A DNA stretch of 14,642 nt, taken from NCBI GenBank assembly GCA_002347985.1, contig DDYM01000026.1, positions 29,110 to 43,751 of the forward strand, given 5' to 3'. Position numbers and translations under genes: made by a program. The notes under the pieces are model-generated. The model was not told the DNA's origin, did not search any database, and saw only the letters and a list, made by a program, of their open reading frames with translations. This DNA is from Bacteroidetes bacterium UBA2234. GTDB taxonomy: Bacteria > Bacteroidota > Bacteroidia > NS11-12g > UBA955. Positions 1-7,688 of the stretch are shown one piece after another; the first letter of the stretch is position 1, and each line of letters opens with the position of its first letter.

Positions 1-318
1 AAAGTAGACGGTAAGCGCGCTTATCAGCTGGCACGACAAGGCGATGCAACGGTATTGAAATCCAGAAAAATCACCATCCATTCACTGGAATTCACCCGTA
101 TCGAAATCCCCGAAGTGGACTTTCTTGTTCGATGCACCAAAGGCACCTATATACGGAGTTTGGTTTTTGATATTGGCACAGCCCTTGGTTCAGGAGCTTA
201 CATGTCGCGATTGGTTCGCACCAAAATTGGAGAGCACCACCTCGAAAACGCCGTTTCACCGCATGCCTTTGAAGAAGTGTTCAAGTTGAGAAAAGTGGGA
301 AATTCCGACAACCCCTAA
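1..318 (+). CDS. truB: tRNA pseudouridine(55) synthase TruB, C-terminal part (5' end outside window)
   Basis: This is the last 105 codons of an open frame that runs in from the left edge in frame 1 and stops at TAA 316-318. TruB converts U55 of the tRNA T-loop to pseudouridine in the cytoplasm. The segment carries the conserved end of the catalytic domain: the stretch CTKGTYIRSL followed by a glycine-rich turn and SRLVRTKIG, matching the family pattern of a GTYIRSL strand-helix and an L-R-T-x-x-G signature near the C-terminus. The catalytic Asp lies upstream and is not visible. There is no PUA-like tail, as expected for the short bacterial form. The next gene starts 45 bases later behind its own promoter-like element, so co-transcription is not required. 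The identification is firm; only completeness is unknown. Confidence 0.93.
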   Translation, partial: KVDGKRAYQLARQGDATVLKSRKITIHSLEFTRIEIPEVDFLVRCTKGTYIRSLVFDIGTALGSGAYMSRLVRTKIGEHHLENAVSPHAFEEVFKLRKVGNSDNP

Positions 319-326
319 CACAACAT

Positions 327-357
327 TTCAAGTTTGGGCCAATTTTTGCTATCTTTG
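327..357 (+). promoter_or_regulatory. Bacteroidota-type promoter for the thioredoxin-like lipoprotein gene
   Basis: TATCTTTG at 350-357 is an exact TAnnTTTG -7 element. TTTC at 326-329 sits 20 bases upstream as a one-mismatch -33 TTTG. Only six bases separate the -7 element from the ATG at 364, so transcription should begin at or within a base or two of the start codon. Confidence 0.6.
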
Positions 358-363
358 GCCAAC

Positions 364-1605
364 ATGCGCACGATTCACAAAACTCTACGCTCTTTGGCTT
401 TCATAGCCCTATCATTCACGTTGGTACAATGCACTGAACTCAACGCTGGAAAAGTTAAACAAGATTTTAACAATTGGTTTACGGACCTAATCACCCCTCG
501 CGCCTCTTCCTTAGAAATGGCCAACGATGGTTATATCGTAAAGGGAAATTTGAAGAACAAACCCAATCAAGTCATTCGTTTGTTTGAAATGACAGCCGAA
601 GGTTTGGTTTTCATCGATAGCACTTTCACGGATAAAAAAGGCGATTTCAACGTCAAAGGCAGCACCAAAGAGCTCATCTTTTGCGCGTTGATGGTCTTGG
701 ACAAGCAAATGGTTTATTTGGCACTAAACAACGCCACAGAAGCAACCCTGGCGATCGATGCAACTACCACGGGCATCAATTACACGATCACTGGAAAAAA
801 TGTCGACGAAAGTCAGGCCTTAAAAGACCTCCTGAAGCTCAACGAAGGTTTCTCCTCTCGAATCAAGGCATTGGAAGCAGAAGCCAGCAAGTTAAATCCC
901 AACACAGACGAAGGTTTTAATAAAATGCAAAAACTGCAAGGCGATTACTATGCTACGTTAAGCGAGAGATCCGCCGCCATATTGAGTTTCGCGAAAAGCA
1001 AACCAAGCAGTTTCATTCCCTTTTTCATTCTTCATTTCAATGTGGTCCAAGAACCTACCATTGAATTATTAACCGTGGCCCGTGACGCTGCAGTGAAGGC
1101 AGACCCTACATCTAAGTACACCCAAATGATTCAACAACGATATCAGGAAGAGGCCAAACTCATGATAGGCGGAGAAGCCCCTGAAATCAATTTACCACAG
1201 CCAGACGGTACGAATTTGGCTTTGACTTCATTGCGCGGGAAATATGTTTTGATTGATTTCTGGGCCAGTTGGTGCGGACCCTGCAGAAAAGAAAATCCCT
1301 ACAACGTTGAAATGTACAAGCGCTTCAAAGACAAGGGTTTTGAAATCTACGGTGTGTCATTGGATCAAGACCCTACTCGATGGAAAGGTGCTATTGAAAA
1401 GGATGGGTTAACATGGAAACATGTGAGCGACCTCAAAGGTTGGAGCAGTTCCGCTGGCCAGACCTACAACATCCATTCTATCCCTTCAACCGTATTGGTA
1501 GACCCTGCCGGCAAAATCGTAGCCAAGGGATTGCGCGGTGAAGAATTGAATGCGAAATTGGAAGAATTATTGGGCGCAGCAACCGAATCTGCACTAAAGA
1601 ATTGA
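364..1605 (+). CDS. Thioredoxin-like (TlpA/AhpC-TSA) lipoprotein with N-terminal DUF4369-like domain
   Basis: The 413-aa protein starts at ATG 364; a TTG 30 bases upstream lies in the promoter and is rejected. A basic N-terminus and hydrophobic stretch (residues 7-21) end in LVQC, giving a lipoprotein signal with Cys23 as the likely lipidated residue. The Gln at -1 is less usual than Gly, Ala or Ser. Residues about 40-130 resemble the beta-rich DUF4369 domain common in Bacteroidota, and a helical charged segment follows (about 150-265). The C-terminal thioredoxin fold (about 270-405) holds W-C-G-P-C with Cys304 and Cys307 and the cis-proline loop at IPS with Pro374. It is probably a periplasmic-facing thiol-disulfide reductase. 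In many Bacteroidota such proteins occur in multiple copies with unknown partners, and neither neighbour here (truB, a response regulator) reveals a substrate. Family assignment is strong; the physiological role is open. Confidence 0.88.
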   Translation: MRTIHKTLRSLAFIALSFTLVQCTELNAGKVKQDFNNWFTDLITPRASSLEMANDGYIVKGNLKNKPNQVIRLFEMTAEGLVFIDSTFTDKKGDFNVKGSTKELIFCALMVLDKQMVYLALNNATEATLAIDATTTGINYTITGKNVDESQALKDLLKLNEGFSSRIKALEAEASKLNPNTDEGFNKMQKLQGDYYATLSERSAAILSFAKSKPSSFIPFFILHFNVVQEPTIELLTVARDAAVKADPTSKYTQMIQQRYQEEAKLMIGGEAPEINLPQPDGTNLALTSLRGKYVLIDFWASWCGPCRKENPYNVEMYKRFKDKGFEIYGVSLDQDPTRWKGAIEKDGLTWKHVSDLKGWSSSAGQTYNIHSIPSTVLVDPAGKIVAKGLRGEELNAKLEELLGAATESALKN

Positions 1606-1653
1606 TAAATCTTAAATTGAAGTTTAATTAATGTTAAAATAATACATTGAGAG

Positions 1654-1683
1654 TTGAAAGTTAACACCAATTCAATTCCTTTG
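1654..1683 (+). promoter_or_regulatory. Promoter-like element upstream of the response regulator
   Basis: TTG at 1654-1656 is followed after 19 bases by TTCCTTTG (1676-1683), a one-mismatch form of TAnnTTTG. The ATG follows after seven bases. The 85-base gap is otherwise AT-rich, with no convincing terminator hairpin for the preceding gene. Confidence 0.45.
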
Positions 1684-1690
1684 TAACATA

Positions 1691-2377
1691 ATGATTAAAG
1701 GACTGCCTAAAGTATTAGTAGTAGATGACGAGCAAGACATTCTCGAACTAATTAGGCATTCCCTCGCCAAAGAGGGATTCGAAGTGCATATTGCCGCGAA
1801 TGGAGCTCAAGCCATCGAACAGGCTAAAAAAGTCAAACCGGAAATTATCATTATGGATGTCATGATGCCGGTAATGGATGGCATGGAGGCCTGTAGACAA
1901 TTGAAAGAACTTCCAGAAACCAAGCACATCCCCGTAATTTTCTTAACGGCTCGTAGTGAAGAATTTGCCGAGCTCGCAGGCTTCGAAGCCGGCGCCGATG
2001 ATTATATCGCCAAGCCAGTAAGAAATAGAGTTTTATTGAGTAGAGTAAAAGCCATTTTACGTCGCAGAAACGCATTGGTTACGCCTGAACCGGAGAAATA
2101 CGATTTCGATAATTTGAAAATTGATCGTGAGCGATTTGTGGTAGAATATGACGGACGTACACTACAGTTGCCAAGAAAAGAATTTGAATTGCTTTCATTT
2201 TTGGCATCCAGACCCGGAAGAGTATTTTCCCGCGATGAAATCCTAGAAAACGTCTGGGGCAATGAGGTTTTGGTTGTAGATCGTACGATCGACGTGCATG
2301 TGAGAAAAATTCGTGAGAAATTGGACGACAAATTCATTTACACGGTAAAGGGCGTAGGTTACAAATTCGAAAGTTAA
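1691..2377 (+). CDS. OmpR/PhoB-family two-component response regulator (orphan in this window)
   Basis: This 228-aa cytoplasmic transcription factor has the full two-domain layout. The receiver domain (about 6-123) has the acidic pocket Asp12-Asp13, phospho-acceptor Asp56 in a MDVMMP context, switch Thr86 in FLTAR and conserved Lys108 in AKP. The winged-helix DNA-binding domain (about 132-228) includes the recognition-helix region RTIDVHVRKIREK and the terminal hairpin VKGVGYKF. All phosphotransfer residues are present, so it should be phosphorylatable. No histidine kinase gene is adjacent: the upstream gene is a lipoprotein, and the downstream gene is convergent pabB, whose stop codon overlaps this one. 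The partner kinase must lie elsewhere. Sequence style (AGFEAGADDYI) resembles the RprY-like regulators of Bacteroidota, but I do not assign that name. Confidence 0.95.
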   Translation: MIKGLPKVLVVDDEQDILELIRHSLAKEGFEVHIAANGAQAIEQAKKVKPEIIIMDVMMPVMDGMEACRQLKELPETKHIPVIFLTARSEEFAELAGFEAGADDYIAKPVRNRVLLSRVKAILRRRNALVTPEPEKYDFDNLKIDRERFVVEYDGRTLQLPRKEFELLSFLASRPGRVFSRDEILENVWGNEVLVVDRTIDVHVRKIREKLDDKFIYTVKGVGYKFES

Positions 2378-3675
2378 TCGGATTCGAAAATCGACAAAAC
2401 GGCGCTCGCCTTGTCTAAACACTCCTGGTATTCATCTTCCGCTACACTGTCGTAAGTGATGGCGCCACCCACCGCATAGGCCAATACTTTCGTCTGCGCA
2501 TCGTATTGCAAAGCACGAATCACAACGTTAAAGTCCATTTCATCCTTCCAGATATACCCTATTGTTCCAGAGTAAATTCCCCTGGCAAACGATTCAAGTT
2601 GGTCCGTGTGTTGCATAACCGAAATCTTGGGCGCACCTGTCATACTTCCCATAGGAAAAGTAGCTCGAATCAAATCGTCCAAATTCACTGCCGAATTCAA
2701 TCTCCCTTCCACCGTAGAAATCAATTGATGAACGTGAGAAAACGAGTACACCGCACAACATTCTGGAACAACCACACTTCCAATTTCACAGACCTTAGAC
2801 AAATCATTGCGGACCAGATCCACAATCATGATGTTCTCCGCCCTGTCTTTTTCAGACGATTCCAATTCTTGGGCAACTTCAGAATCCCTGATTGAATCCA
2901 AAACCGAGGTACCCGACCTAAAAACCCTTGGCCTTGTCCCTTTGATCGGTTGCGAGAAAACCAAATCGCCGCGCTTCCCAAAAAACCTCTCGGGGCTTGC
3001 ACATAACAAATACCGATCCCCATCTTTCAGAAAAACCGAAAATGGCGCCGGGGCTTTCCGATGCAATAGCAAGAAAGAATCGTAAGGATCCATCTCCTGT
3101 TCAGCGGTGAACGCGATGCAATAGTTCATTTCATAGAAGTCGCCATCCACGATATGACGCTTGATGCGCTCTACATTGTCTATATAAGATTCTTTTGACG
3201 TTTGCGCCTCCCATCTAGGAGTACATCTGTTAGCCAATCCAACGCTACCCTGATTTTCATCCTGAATATTTATAATATCTCGCACTTCGGGATTGTCCCG
3301 CTGAGATACATTCACATCCAACAAATTTCCATCCCCTGAAATCACACCCTCCTTATCCACCGCCACCCATTCCATGGGCGATACAAATTTCAAGGCATCA
3401 AATTCTACCAATTGAGAATGACTTGTATTCAAAGAACTTTCAATCTGATTCTTAAAATCATATCCCACATATCCCATAATTGGAGTGGTAGGAGATTTTG
3501 GCACCGAGATTAAATCCGGAAACTGCTGGGAAATTCCAAATCCTGCCATGATTGAAATTTCTCCGCGTGCATCAGGACGACCGCCGGAAATAAACAGGCA
3601 AGCAAACGACTCATTTCTTGCTTTTTGGAGCAAACATTCAAGTTGGTATGTCTTCGCAATTTCCTGATTATCCAT
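2374..3675 (-). CDS. pabB: Aminodeoxychorismate synthase component I (PabB)
   Basis: The 433-aa protein belongs to the chorismate-binding family and probably makes 4-amino-4-deoxychorismate for the p-aminobenzoate branch of folate synthesis. The decisive residue is Lys245 in PIKGT. PabB enzymes carry this catalytic lysine, whereas anthranilate synthases usually have PIAGT. Other family blocks are visible: SPERFF (227-232), the EKDRAEN...DLVRNDL helix (275-292), GSMTGAPK (343-350) and the C-terminal AEDEYQE region (412-418). The N-terminal half has the GYVGYD turn (68-73). No glutaminase domain is fused, so a separate PabA/TrpG subunit is expected. The start is ATG 3675, not the GTG three bases upstream. 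It lies six bases downstream of the uvrC stop and has no promoter motif, so it is probably co-transcribed with uvrC. An isochorismate- or anthranilate-forming role is less likely given Lys245. Confidence 0.88.
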   Translation of the reverse strand: MDNQEIAKTYQLECLLQKARNESFACLFISGGRPDARGEISIMAGFGISQQFPDLISVPKSPTTPIMGYVGYDFKNQIESSLNTSHSQLVEFDALKFVSPMEWVAVDKEGVISGDGNLLDVNVSQRDNPEVRDIINIQDENQGSVGLANRCTPRWEAQTSKESYIDNVERIKRHIVDGDFYEMNYCIAFTAEQEMDPYDSFLLLHRKAPAPFSVFLKDGDRYLLCASPERFFGKRGDLVFSQPIKGTRPRVFRSGTSVLDSIRDSEVAQELESSEKDRAENIMIVDLVRNDLSKVCEIGSVVVPECCAVYSFSHVHQLISTVEGRLNSAVNLDDLIRATFPMGSMTGAPKISVMQHTDQLESFARGIYSGTIGYIWKDEMDFNVVIRALQYDAQTKVLAYAVGGAITYDSVAEDEYQECLDKASAVLSIFESD

Positions 3676-3681
3676 CACTTA

Positions 3682-5511
3682 TTATAAAATCATATGATCA
3701 TCCTCCGAACTGTCATCGCCTTGATAAAAACGATGAATTACCTTTGATTTTGCCACGCCAACCACACCAGACAGCACCTCAACACTTGCCTCTTTTACCT
3801 TTTTTACGCTTTTAAAATGCTTTAGAAGCAATCGCGCAGTTTCCTCTCCAATGCCCGGAATTTCCGTGAGCTCTGTACGCAACGTCCCCTTGTCTCTCCT
3901 ACTTCTATGATGCGTAATTCCAAATCGATGCGCTTCATCACGCATCTGCTGAATCACTTTTAACGTCTCCGATTTCTTATCGATATAAAGTGGCAGGGAA
4001 TCTCCGGGGAAATAAATTTCTTCCAATCGTTTTGCAATGCCCACGATCGCCAACTTGGTATAAATCCCCATTGCTTTCAAGGCCTCCACGGCTGCGCTCA
4101 GTTGACCCTTTCCCCCGTCCACAACGATCAATTGGGGCAATGGTTTCTGCTCTTCAATCATTCGTGAATATCGACGGGTAATCACTTCCTTCATCGTTGC
4201 AAAGTCGTCTGGCCCCTCCACCGATTGCACATTAAAATGTCGGTACTCCGACTTCGCCGCCTTTCCATTCTTGAAAACAACACAGGCACTCACAGGATAG
4301 GTGCCCTGAAAATTCGAATTGTCAAAACATTCTATATGTCGAGGTAGCTCACTCAAACGAAGATCCTTCTTCATCTGCTCCATCAATCGATCTACACGGA
4401 TTTCGGGATTTAATTTCTCATATTGCGAGAGTTTCTCTTGCTTATAGAGCAGCGTATTCTTCATGCTCAGCTCAAGTAAACGTCGCTTATCGCCCATTTT
4501 CGGCACGGTTACGGCAACGCCATCGAGTTCCAAATCGAGTTCATGACTCAGAACGATTTCCCTACAGTCATCGCCATATTGATTTCGCATTTCTGCCACA
4601 GCGGAAGCAAGTAGATCTGCATCCAATTCATCCAGTTTTTTTCGGATTTCCACATTGCGACTGACAATGATTAGGCCTTGACTGACCCGCAAGAAGTTTA
4701 CGAAGGCCACCTTTTCGGTACTACTGATACTATACACTTCCAAATCGCCGAGCACGGTGCTAACGACTGTACTTTTAGATTGATATCTTTCCAAGGAATC
4801 CAATTTCTCCTTGAATTCGTGGGCTTTTTCAAAAGCCAATTCCGCGGCGGCCGACAACATCAAATCTTTCAAATGTCGTTTCACCTCCCCCAAATTCCCT
4901 TTCAACAAATATTTGATCTGGGCGATGCTTTCATTGTATGCAGACTCTGACTGATATCCTTCGCAGGGACCCAAACAATTGCCCAGCTGATATTCCATAC
5001 AAATCTTGTGTTTGCCCGCGGCTACGCTCGCGGGCGTCATCCCAAAATTGCAATTCCGGGTAGGATACAATTTCTTCACCAAATCCAAAACCGTGTGCAT
5101 CACCTTTACATTGGCATAAGGCCCAAAATAATCCGACCCATCACGAATGGGATTCCTGGTAGGAAAAACCCTGGGAAATCGCTCCGCAGTTATCCGAATG
5201 TATGGATAGGTTTTATCATCCTTCAATGAAATATTATAACGGGGCTGAAATTCCTTGATGAGACTGTTCTCAAGCAACAAAGCATCCATTTCGGTATCAA
5301 CTACCGTATACTCCAAATACTGAATCTTACTCACCAAAATCGCAGTTTTGCGATTCTCGTGCTGCTGTTTCGTAAAATAACTGGTGACGCGTTTTTTGAG
5401 ATTTTTCGCCTTGCCCACATAAATGATCACATCCTCCGCATCGAAATACTTGTATACCCCCGGTGAGTCGGGCAACGACTTAATTAACTTACTCAAATGA
5501 GCGGGGACCAT
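3682..5511 (-). CDS. uvrC: Excinuclease ABC subunit C (UvrC)
   Basis: This 609-aa full-length UvrC makes both incisions around lesions marked by UvrA2B in nucleotide excision repair. Domains in order are: GIY-YIG nuclease (about 15-95) with GVY at 18-20 and YVGKAKNLKKR at 31-41; a four-cysteine cluster C154, C171, C179 and C183, matching the position of the Fe-S cluster ligands reported for E. coli UvrC; a UVR motif region (about 200-242) for UvrB contact; an RNase H-like nuclease with Asp397 (FDNSN), Asp465 (VDGGKGQ) and His528 (DEAHRF); and a tandem helix-hairpin-helix tail (about 548-596). The start ATG 5511 is preceded by TAATTTTG. The gene ends in tandem TAA codons six bases before pabB. 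All expected catalytic residues are present. Confidence 0.97.
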   Translation of the reverse strand: MVPAHLSKLIKSLPDSPGVYKYFDAEDVIIYVGKAKNLKKRVTSYFTKQQHENRKTAILVSKIQYLEYTVVDTEMDALLLENSLIKEFQPRYNISLKDDKTYPYIRITAERFPRVFPTRNPIRDGSDYFGPYANVKVMHTVLDLVKKLYPTRNCNFGMTPASVAAGKHKICMEYQLGNCLGPCEGYQSESAYNESIAQIKYLLKGNLGEVKRHLKDLMLSAAAELAFEKAHEFKEKLDSLERYQSKSTVVSTVLGDLEVYSISSTEKVAFVNFLRVSQGLIIVSRNVEIRKKLDELDADLLASAVAEMRNQYGDDCREIVLSHELDLELDGVAVTVPKMGDKRRLLELSMKNTLLYKQEKLSQYEKLNPEIRVDRLMEQMKKDLRLSELPRHIECFDNSNFQGTYPVSACVVFKNGKAAKSEYRHFNVQSVEGPDDFATMKEVITRRYSRMIEEQKPLPQLIVVDGGKGQLSAAVEALKAMGIYTKLAIVGIAKRLEEIYFPGDSLPLYIDKKSETLKVIQQMRDEAHRFGITHHRSRRDKGTLRTELTEIPGIGEETARLLLKHFKSVKKVKEASVEVLSGVVGVAKSKVIHRFYQGDDSSEDDHMIL

Positions 5512-5515
5512 AACA

Positions 5516-5523
5516 CAAAATTA
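5516..5523 (-). promoter_or_regulatory. -7 element of the uvrC-pabB promoter
   Basis: TAATTTTG (minus strand) is an exact TAnnTTTG four bases before the uvrC ATG, in the 26-base gap after murI. No TTG with standard 19-20 base spacing is visible upstream, so the -33 is weak. If used, it yields a leaderless uvrC mRNA. Confidence 0.4.
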
Positions 5524-5537
5524 CGCGCAAACCCCTA

Positions 5538-6368
5538 TCAATGGGTACCAATTTCTATATGACGTGCACTTATACTGTCCCCAAAAAACATAGAGGCCTG
5601 AAGATCAAATGTGCTCGCATCGTCAGTCGTGACAAAATCACGCTGTTTCCCCTTCATTAACCCCGTCTCAATCTCCGAATGACGGGACAAATAATCTTTC
5701 AATTTCTCAGCAACGATGCCACCCTGTGTTACCAGCTTTATTGAATCCGGAACAAATTTCTTAATCGTCTTAATCAACAAAGGGTAATGGGTACAAGCCA
5801 ACAACAATGTATCAATTTTGGGGTTGCGTGCCAATATCCGATCCACATGCTGTTTCACAAAATAGTCCGCCCCCTCTCCATTCATCTGATTGTGCTCCAC
5901 CAAATAAACCCACATCGGACAAGCTTCCTGCTCAACAATCATCTCAGGATAAAACTTAGCGATTTCGATGGGATAAGATTTCGATGCCACCGTTCCCGCT
6001 GTCCCCAAAACGCCAATCACTCCCGCTTTGGAATATTCTCCAATGGATTCGGTTGTCGGTCGAATCACCCCCAAAACTCTTTTGTTATCATTTCGCTTCG
6101 GCAAATCCACCTGTTGAATCTGACGCAACGCCTTGGCAGAAGCCGTATTGCAAGCCAAAATCACCAAATCACAACCCTCATCAAACAGCCAATTCACACA
6201 TTCTAAAGTGTAGTTGTAAACTGTGTCAAACGAACGATTTCCATAGGGAGCACGGGCATTGTCGCCCAAATACAAATAATCATAATCCGGCAAAGCATCC
6301 ACAATACTGCGCATCACAGTGAGCCCACCGTAACCCGAATCAAATATGCCTATTTTGCCCTTTTTCAT
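5538..6368 (-). CDS. murI: Glutamate racemase (MurI)
   Basis: The 276-aa cytoplasmic enzyme interconverts L- and D-glutamate to supply D-Glu for UDP-MurNAc-pentapeptide synthesis. The racemase hallmarks are intact. FDSGYGG lies at residues 9-15, including Asp10 and Ser11. The first catalytic cysteine is Cys73 in ACNTASA. The second is Cys192, with neighbouring His194, in ACTHYPLL. The length is normal for the family, though the segment around residues 88-97 (KRNDNK) is a charged insertion-like loop. The start is ATG 6368, immediately after a T-rich tract that ends the ompH-2 terminator hairpin. A TACATTTG -7 element lies 34 bases upstream. The gene follows two ompH genes, an arrangement frequent in Bacteroidota. 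Confidence 0.97.
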   Translation of the reverse strand: MKKGKIGIFDSGYGGLTVMRSIVDALPDYDYLYLGDNARAPYGNRSFDTVYNYTLECVNWLFDEGCDLVILACNTASAKALRQIQQVDLPKRNDNKRVLGVIRPTTESIGEYSKAGVIGVLGTAGTVASKSYPIEIAKFYPEMIVEQEACPMWVYLVEHNQMNGEGADYFVKQHVDRILARNPKIDTLLLACTHYPLLIKTIKKFVPDSIKLVTQGGIVAEKLKDYLSRHSEIETGLMKGKQRDFVTTDDASTFDLQASMFFGDSISARHIEIGTH

Positions 6369-6374
6369 AAAACA

Positions 6375-6402
6375 AAGGACTGCTGAGTATTCAACAGTCC
6401 TT
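6375..6402 (-). terminator. Intrinsic terminator after ompH-2, abutting murI
   Basis: Read on the minus strand, the 28 bases fold into a 12-bp stem with a four-base loop (ATAC). The outer arms are AAGGACTG and CAGTCCTT, and TTGA pairs with TCAG through one G-U wobble. TGTTTT follows directly before the murI ATG. On the plus strand the wobble becomes a C-A mismatch, so the hairpin fits minus-strand RNA better, as expected for terminating the ompH transcript. Confidence 0.7.
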
Positions 6403-6410
6403 CAAATGTA
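6403..6410 (-). promoter_or_regulatory. -7 element for murI
   Basis: TACATTTG (minus strand) is an exact TAnnTTTG. Transcription from it would start inside the adjacent hairpin at 6375-6402, so only the 3' arm would be in the murI leader. The nearest upstream TTG (6434-6436) is 23 bases away, a little far for a -33 element. Confidence 0.45.
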
Positions 6411-6424
6411 TTGCAATAAATGAA

Positions 6425-6937
6425 TTACTTCTTCAACAATGCAGCAATCACCGCAGCTGTTAGATCGTCGGCTGGATTTGCACTCCACAGAACGATGTTC
6501 TGAGAATTATCAATCACATGGGCATAACCCTTGGCCTTGGCAACATCACCGGCAGTTTTCTTAACCAACTCTAAAATTGGATTGTACAAACGCACTTGCT
6601 CTTGTTGGATCTCCGCTTTGTATGCTTCTTGGGTTTCTTGTGCTTCCTGTTGCAAACGCTGAAAACTCTTTTGTATCAATTCCAACTGCGCAGGAGATGC
6701 TTTCAAAGCCTGCTTGGTTTGATACTCTTTTTCCTTGTTTTGCATTTCTAATTCCAAATCCTGCAAACGTTGAACATACCCTTGCTCGATGGCAGCCAAT
6801 TTCGCCATAACTGAATCTTTCATTGGCAAAGTATCTACAACCTTAATGGTATTAATGGTAGCAATTTTCTGAGCCTGCGCGATGGAACCCATTGCCACAA
6901 ATACGGTCATGGCAATCAATAGAATGGTTTTTTTCAT
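6425..6937 (-). CDS. ompH: OmpH/Skp-family periplasmic chaperone (second copy)
   Basis: The 170-aa protein has a Sec signal peptide (MKKTILLIAMTVFVAMGSIAQA, cut near the AQA motif) and a long charged coiled-coil region (about 40-125), rich in Gln, Glu and Lys with heptad-like spacing. A conserved end has the family's GYAHVID segment (about 139-145), followed by a short hydrophobic tail. Skp/OmpH trimers hold unfolded outer-membrane proteins in the periplasm on the way to the BAM complex. The start is ATG 6937; a TTG nine bases upstream falls within a TAAATTTG promoter element. It lies 21 bases after the first ompH copy and is followed by a terminator before murI. The two copies differ strongly in sequence and tail, so they are paralogues rather than a recent duplication. 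Confidence 0.9.
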   Translation of the reverse strand: MKKTILLIAMTVFVAMGSIAQAQKIATINTIKVVDTLPMKDSVMAKLAAIEQGYVQRLQDLELEMQNKEKEYQTKQALKASPAQLELIQKSFQRLQQEAQETQEAYKAEIQQEQVRLYNPILELVKKTAGDVAKAKGYAHVIDNSQNIVLWSANPADDLTAAVIAALLKK

Positions 6938-6943
6938 GTATAT

Positions 6944-6951
6944 CAAATTTA
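6944..6951 (-). promoter_or_regulatory. -7-like element between the two ompH genes
   Basis: TAAATTTG (minus strand) is an exact TAnnTTTG six bases before the ompH-2 ATG, in the 21-base gap. No TTG lies at the -33 position, so it may be weak or fortuitous and ompH-2 may be mainly co-transcribed with ompH-1. Confidence 0.35.
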
Positions 6952-6958
6952 GTTTTTA

Positions 6959-7627
6959 TTAATTATTGTCGTCTGGACTGCCATTGGGCGAAGTCCCATT
7001 CGGTACATTGCCCTTCGGTGTTGGCATATTTGGCTTAGCTCCCCCTGGACGGTTTTGGGTATTCGGCTTCGCTGGAGTGGCATTTGCACCGGGCATTTCC
7101 TCGGTAGGAATTCCCAACGCCTCCATCACTTCCAACGTTTTGTCGTACTTCTGATCAGCATACAACATCAACGCCCCACCCGATTTATCAAAAATGTAAG
7201 CGTAACCTTCTTTTTTCGCAACGTTCTGAATGGCATCATACACTTTGTCTTGCAAAGGCTTCACCAACCTTGCGCGCTCTTGATACAATTCACCCGTAGG
7301 GCCAAATTTTGTTTCTCTAAATTTTATCAATTCCGCCTCTTTCTGTTCGATGGCTTCTTTTTTCTGACGCCTCTTATCGTTGGTTAACAAAATCTCCTCC
7401 GCTGTAAAATCGCGATACATCTGCTCCAAAGCCGACTGCATCGATTGCGCCTCACCCTGATATTTCGCTGCCAAATCATCCAAATCTTTTTGCGCTGCTC
7501 TATACTCAGGTAGCTTGGCCAAAATCACATCCGAATCCACGAATCCAATTACCTGACTCTTTTGGGCATTGGCAACACCCAAAATCAACATCACGCATAT
7601 CAAAAGGAATTGTTTTTTCATTTTCAT
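6959..7627 (-). CDS. ompH: OmpH/Skp-family periplasmic chaperone with Pro/Asn/Gly-rich tail (first copy)
   Basis: I place the start at ATG 7627, giving 222 aa. ATG 7621 (MKKQ...) is nearly as good, and ATG 7657 would add an unneeded N-terminal extension. A signal peptide (MKMKKQ plus a hydrophobic core, ending ANAQ) precedes a V-D-S-D-x-I-L segment and a Lys/Glu/Gln-rich coiled-coil body (about 40-125). The conserved KEGYAYIFDKSGG block (about 138-150) closes the chaperone domain. Unlike the second copy, about 50 extra residues follow. They are rich in Pro, Asn, Gly and Lys with repeated KPN and PNG units, and are probably disordered. The family's role is periplasmic chaperoning of outer-membrane proteins. 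A TATATTTT near-match -7 lies at 7667-7674, but read-through from the lipoprotein gene 61 bases upstream is equally possible. Confidence 0.88.
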   Translation of the reverse strand: MKMKKQFLLICVMLILGVANAQKSQVIGFVDSDVILAKLPEYRAAQKDLDDLAAKYQGEAQSMQSALEQMYRDFTAEEILLTNDKRRQKKEAIEQKEAELIKFRETKFGPTGELYQERARLVKPLQDKVYDAIQNVAKKEGYAYIFDKSGGALMLYADQKYDKTLEVMEALGIPTEEMPGANATPAKPNTQNRPGGAKPNMPTPKGNVPNGTSPNGSPDDNN

Positions 7628-7688
7628 TGATTTGTCAAACCGCATGCCAAAAGTCATTAGTGCACGAAAATATAGATTTTTCCTTGAT

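Noticed and set aside
2002..2337. Minus-strand 111-codon frame within the response regulator gene
   Set aside because: Antisense shadow without recognisable domain or start context.
3350..3362. DnaA-box-like TTATCCAC and the rpmH locus as a sign of oriC
   Set aside because: A single partial box inside pabB, no cluster near rpmH, and no dnaA or dnaN gene in the window.
5787..6322. Two long plus-strand open frames inside murI
   Set aside because: Compositionally odd (His/Asn/Gln/Ser rich) frames antisense to a gene with all catalytic residues intact.
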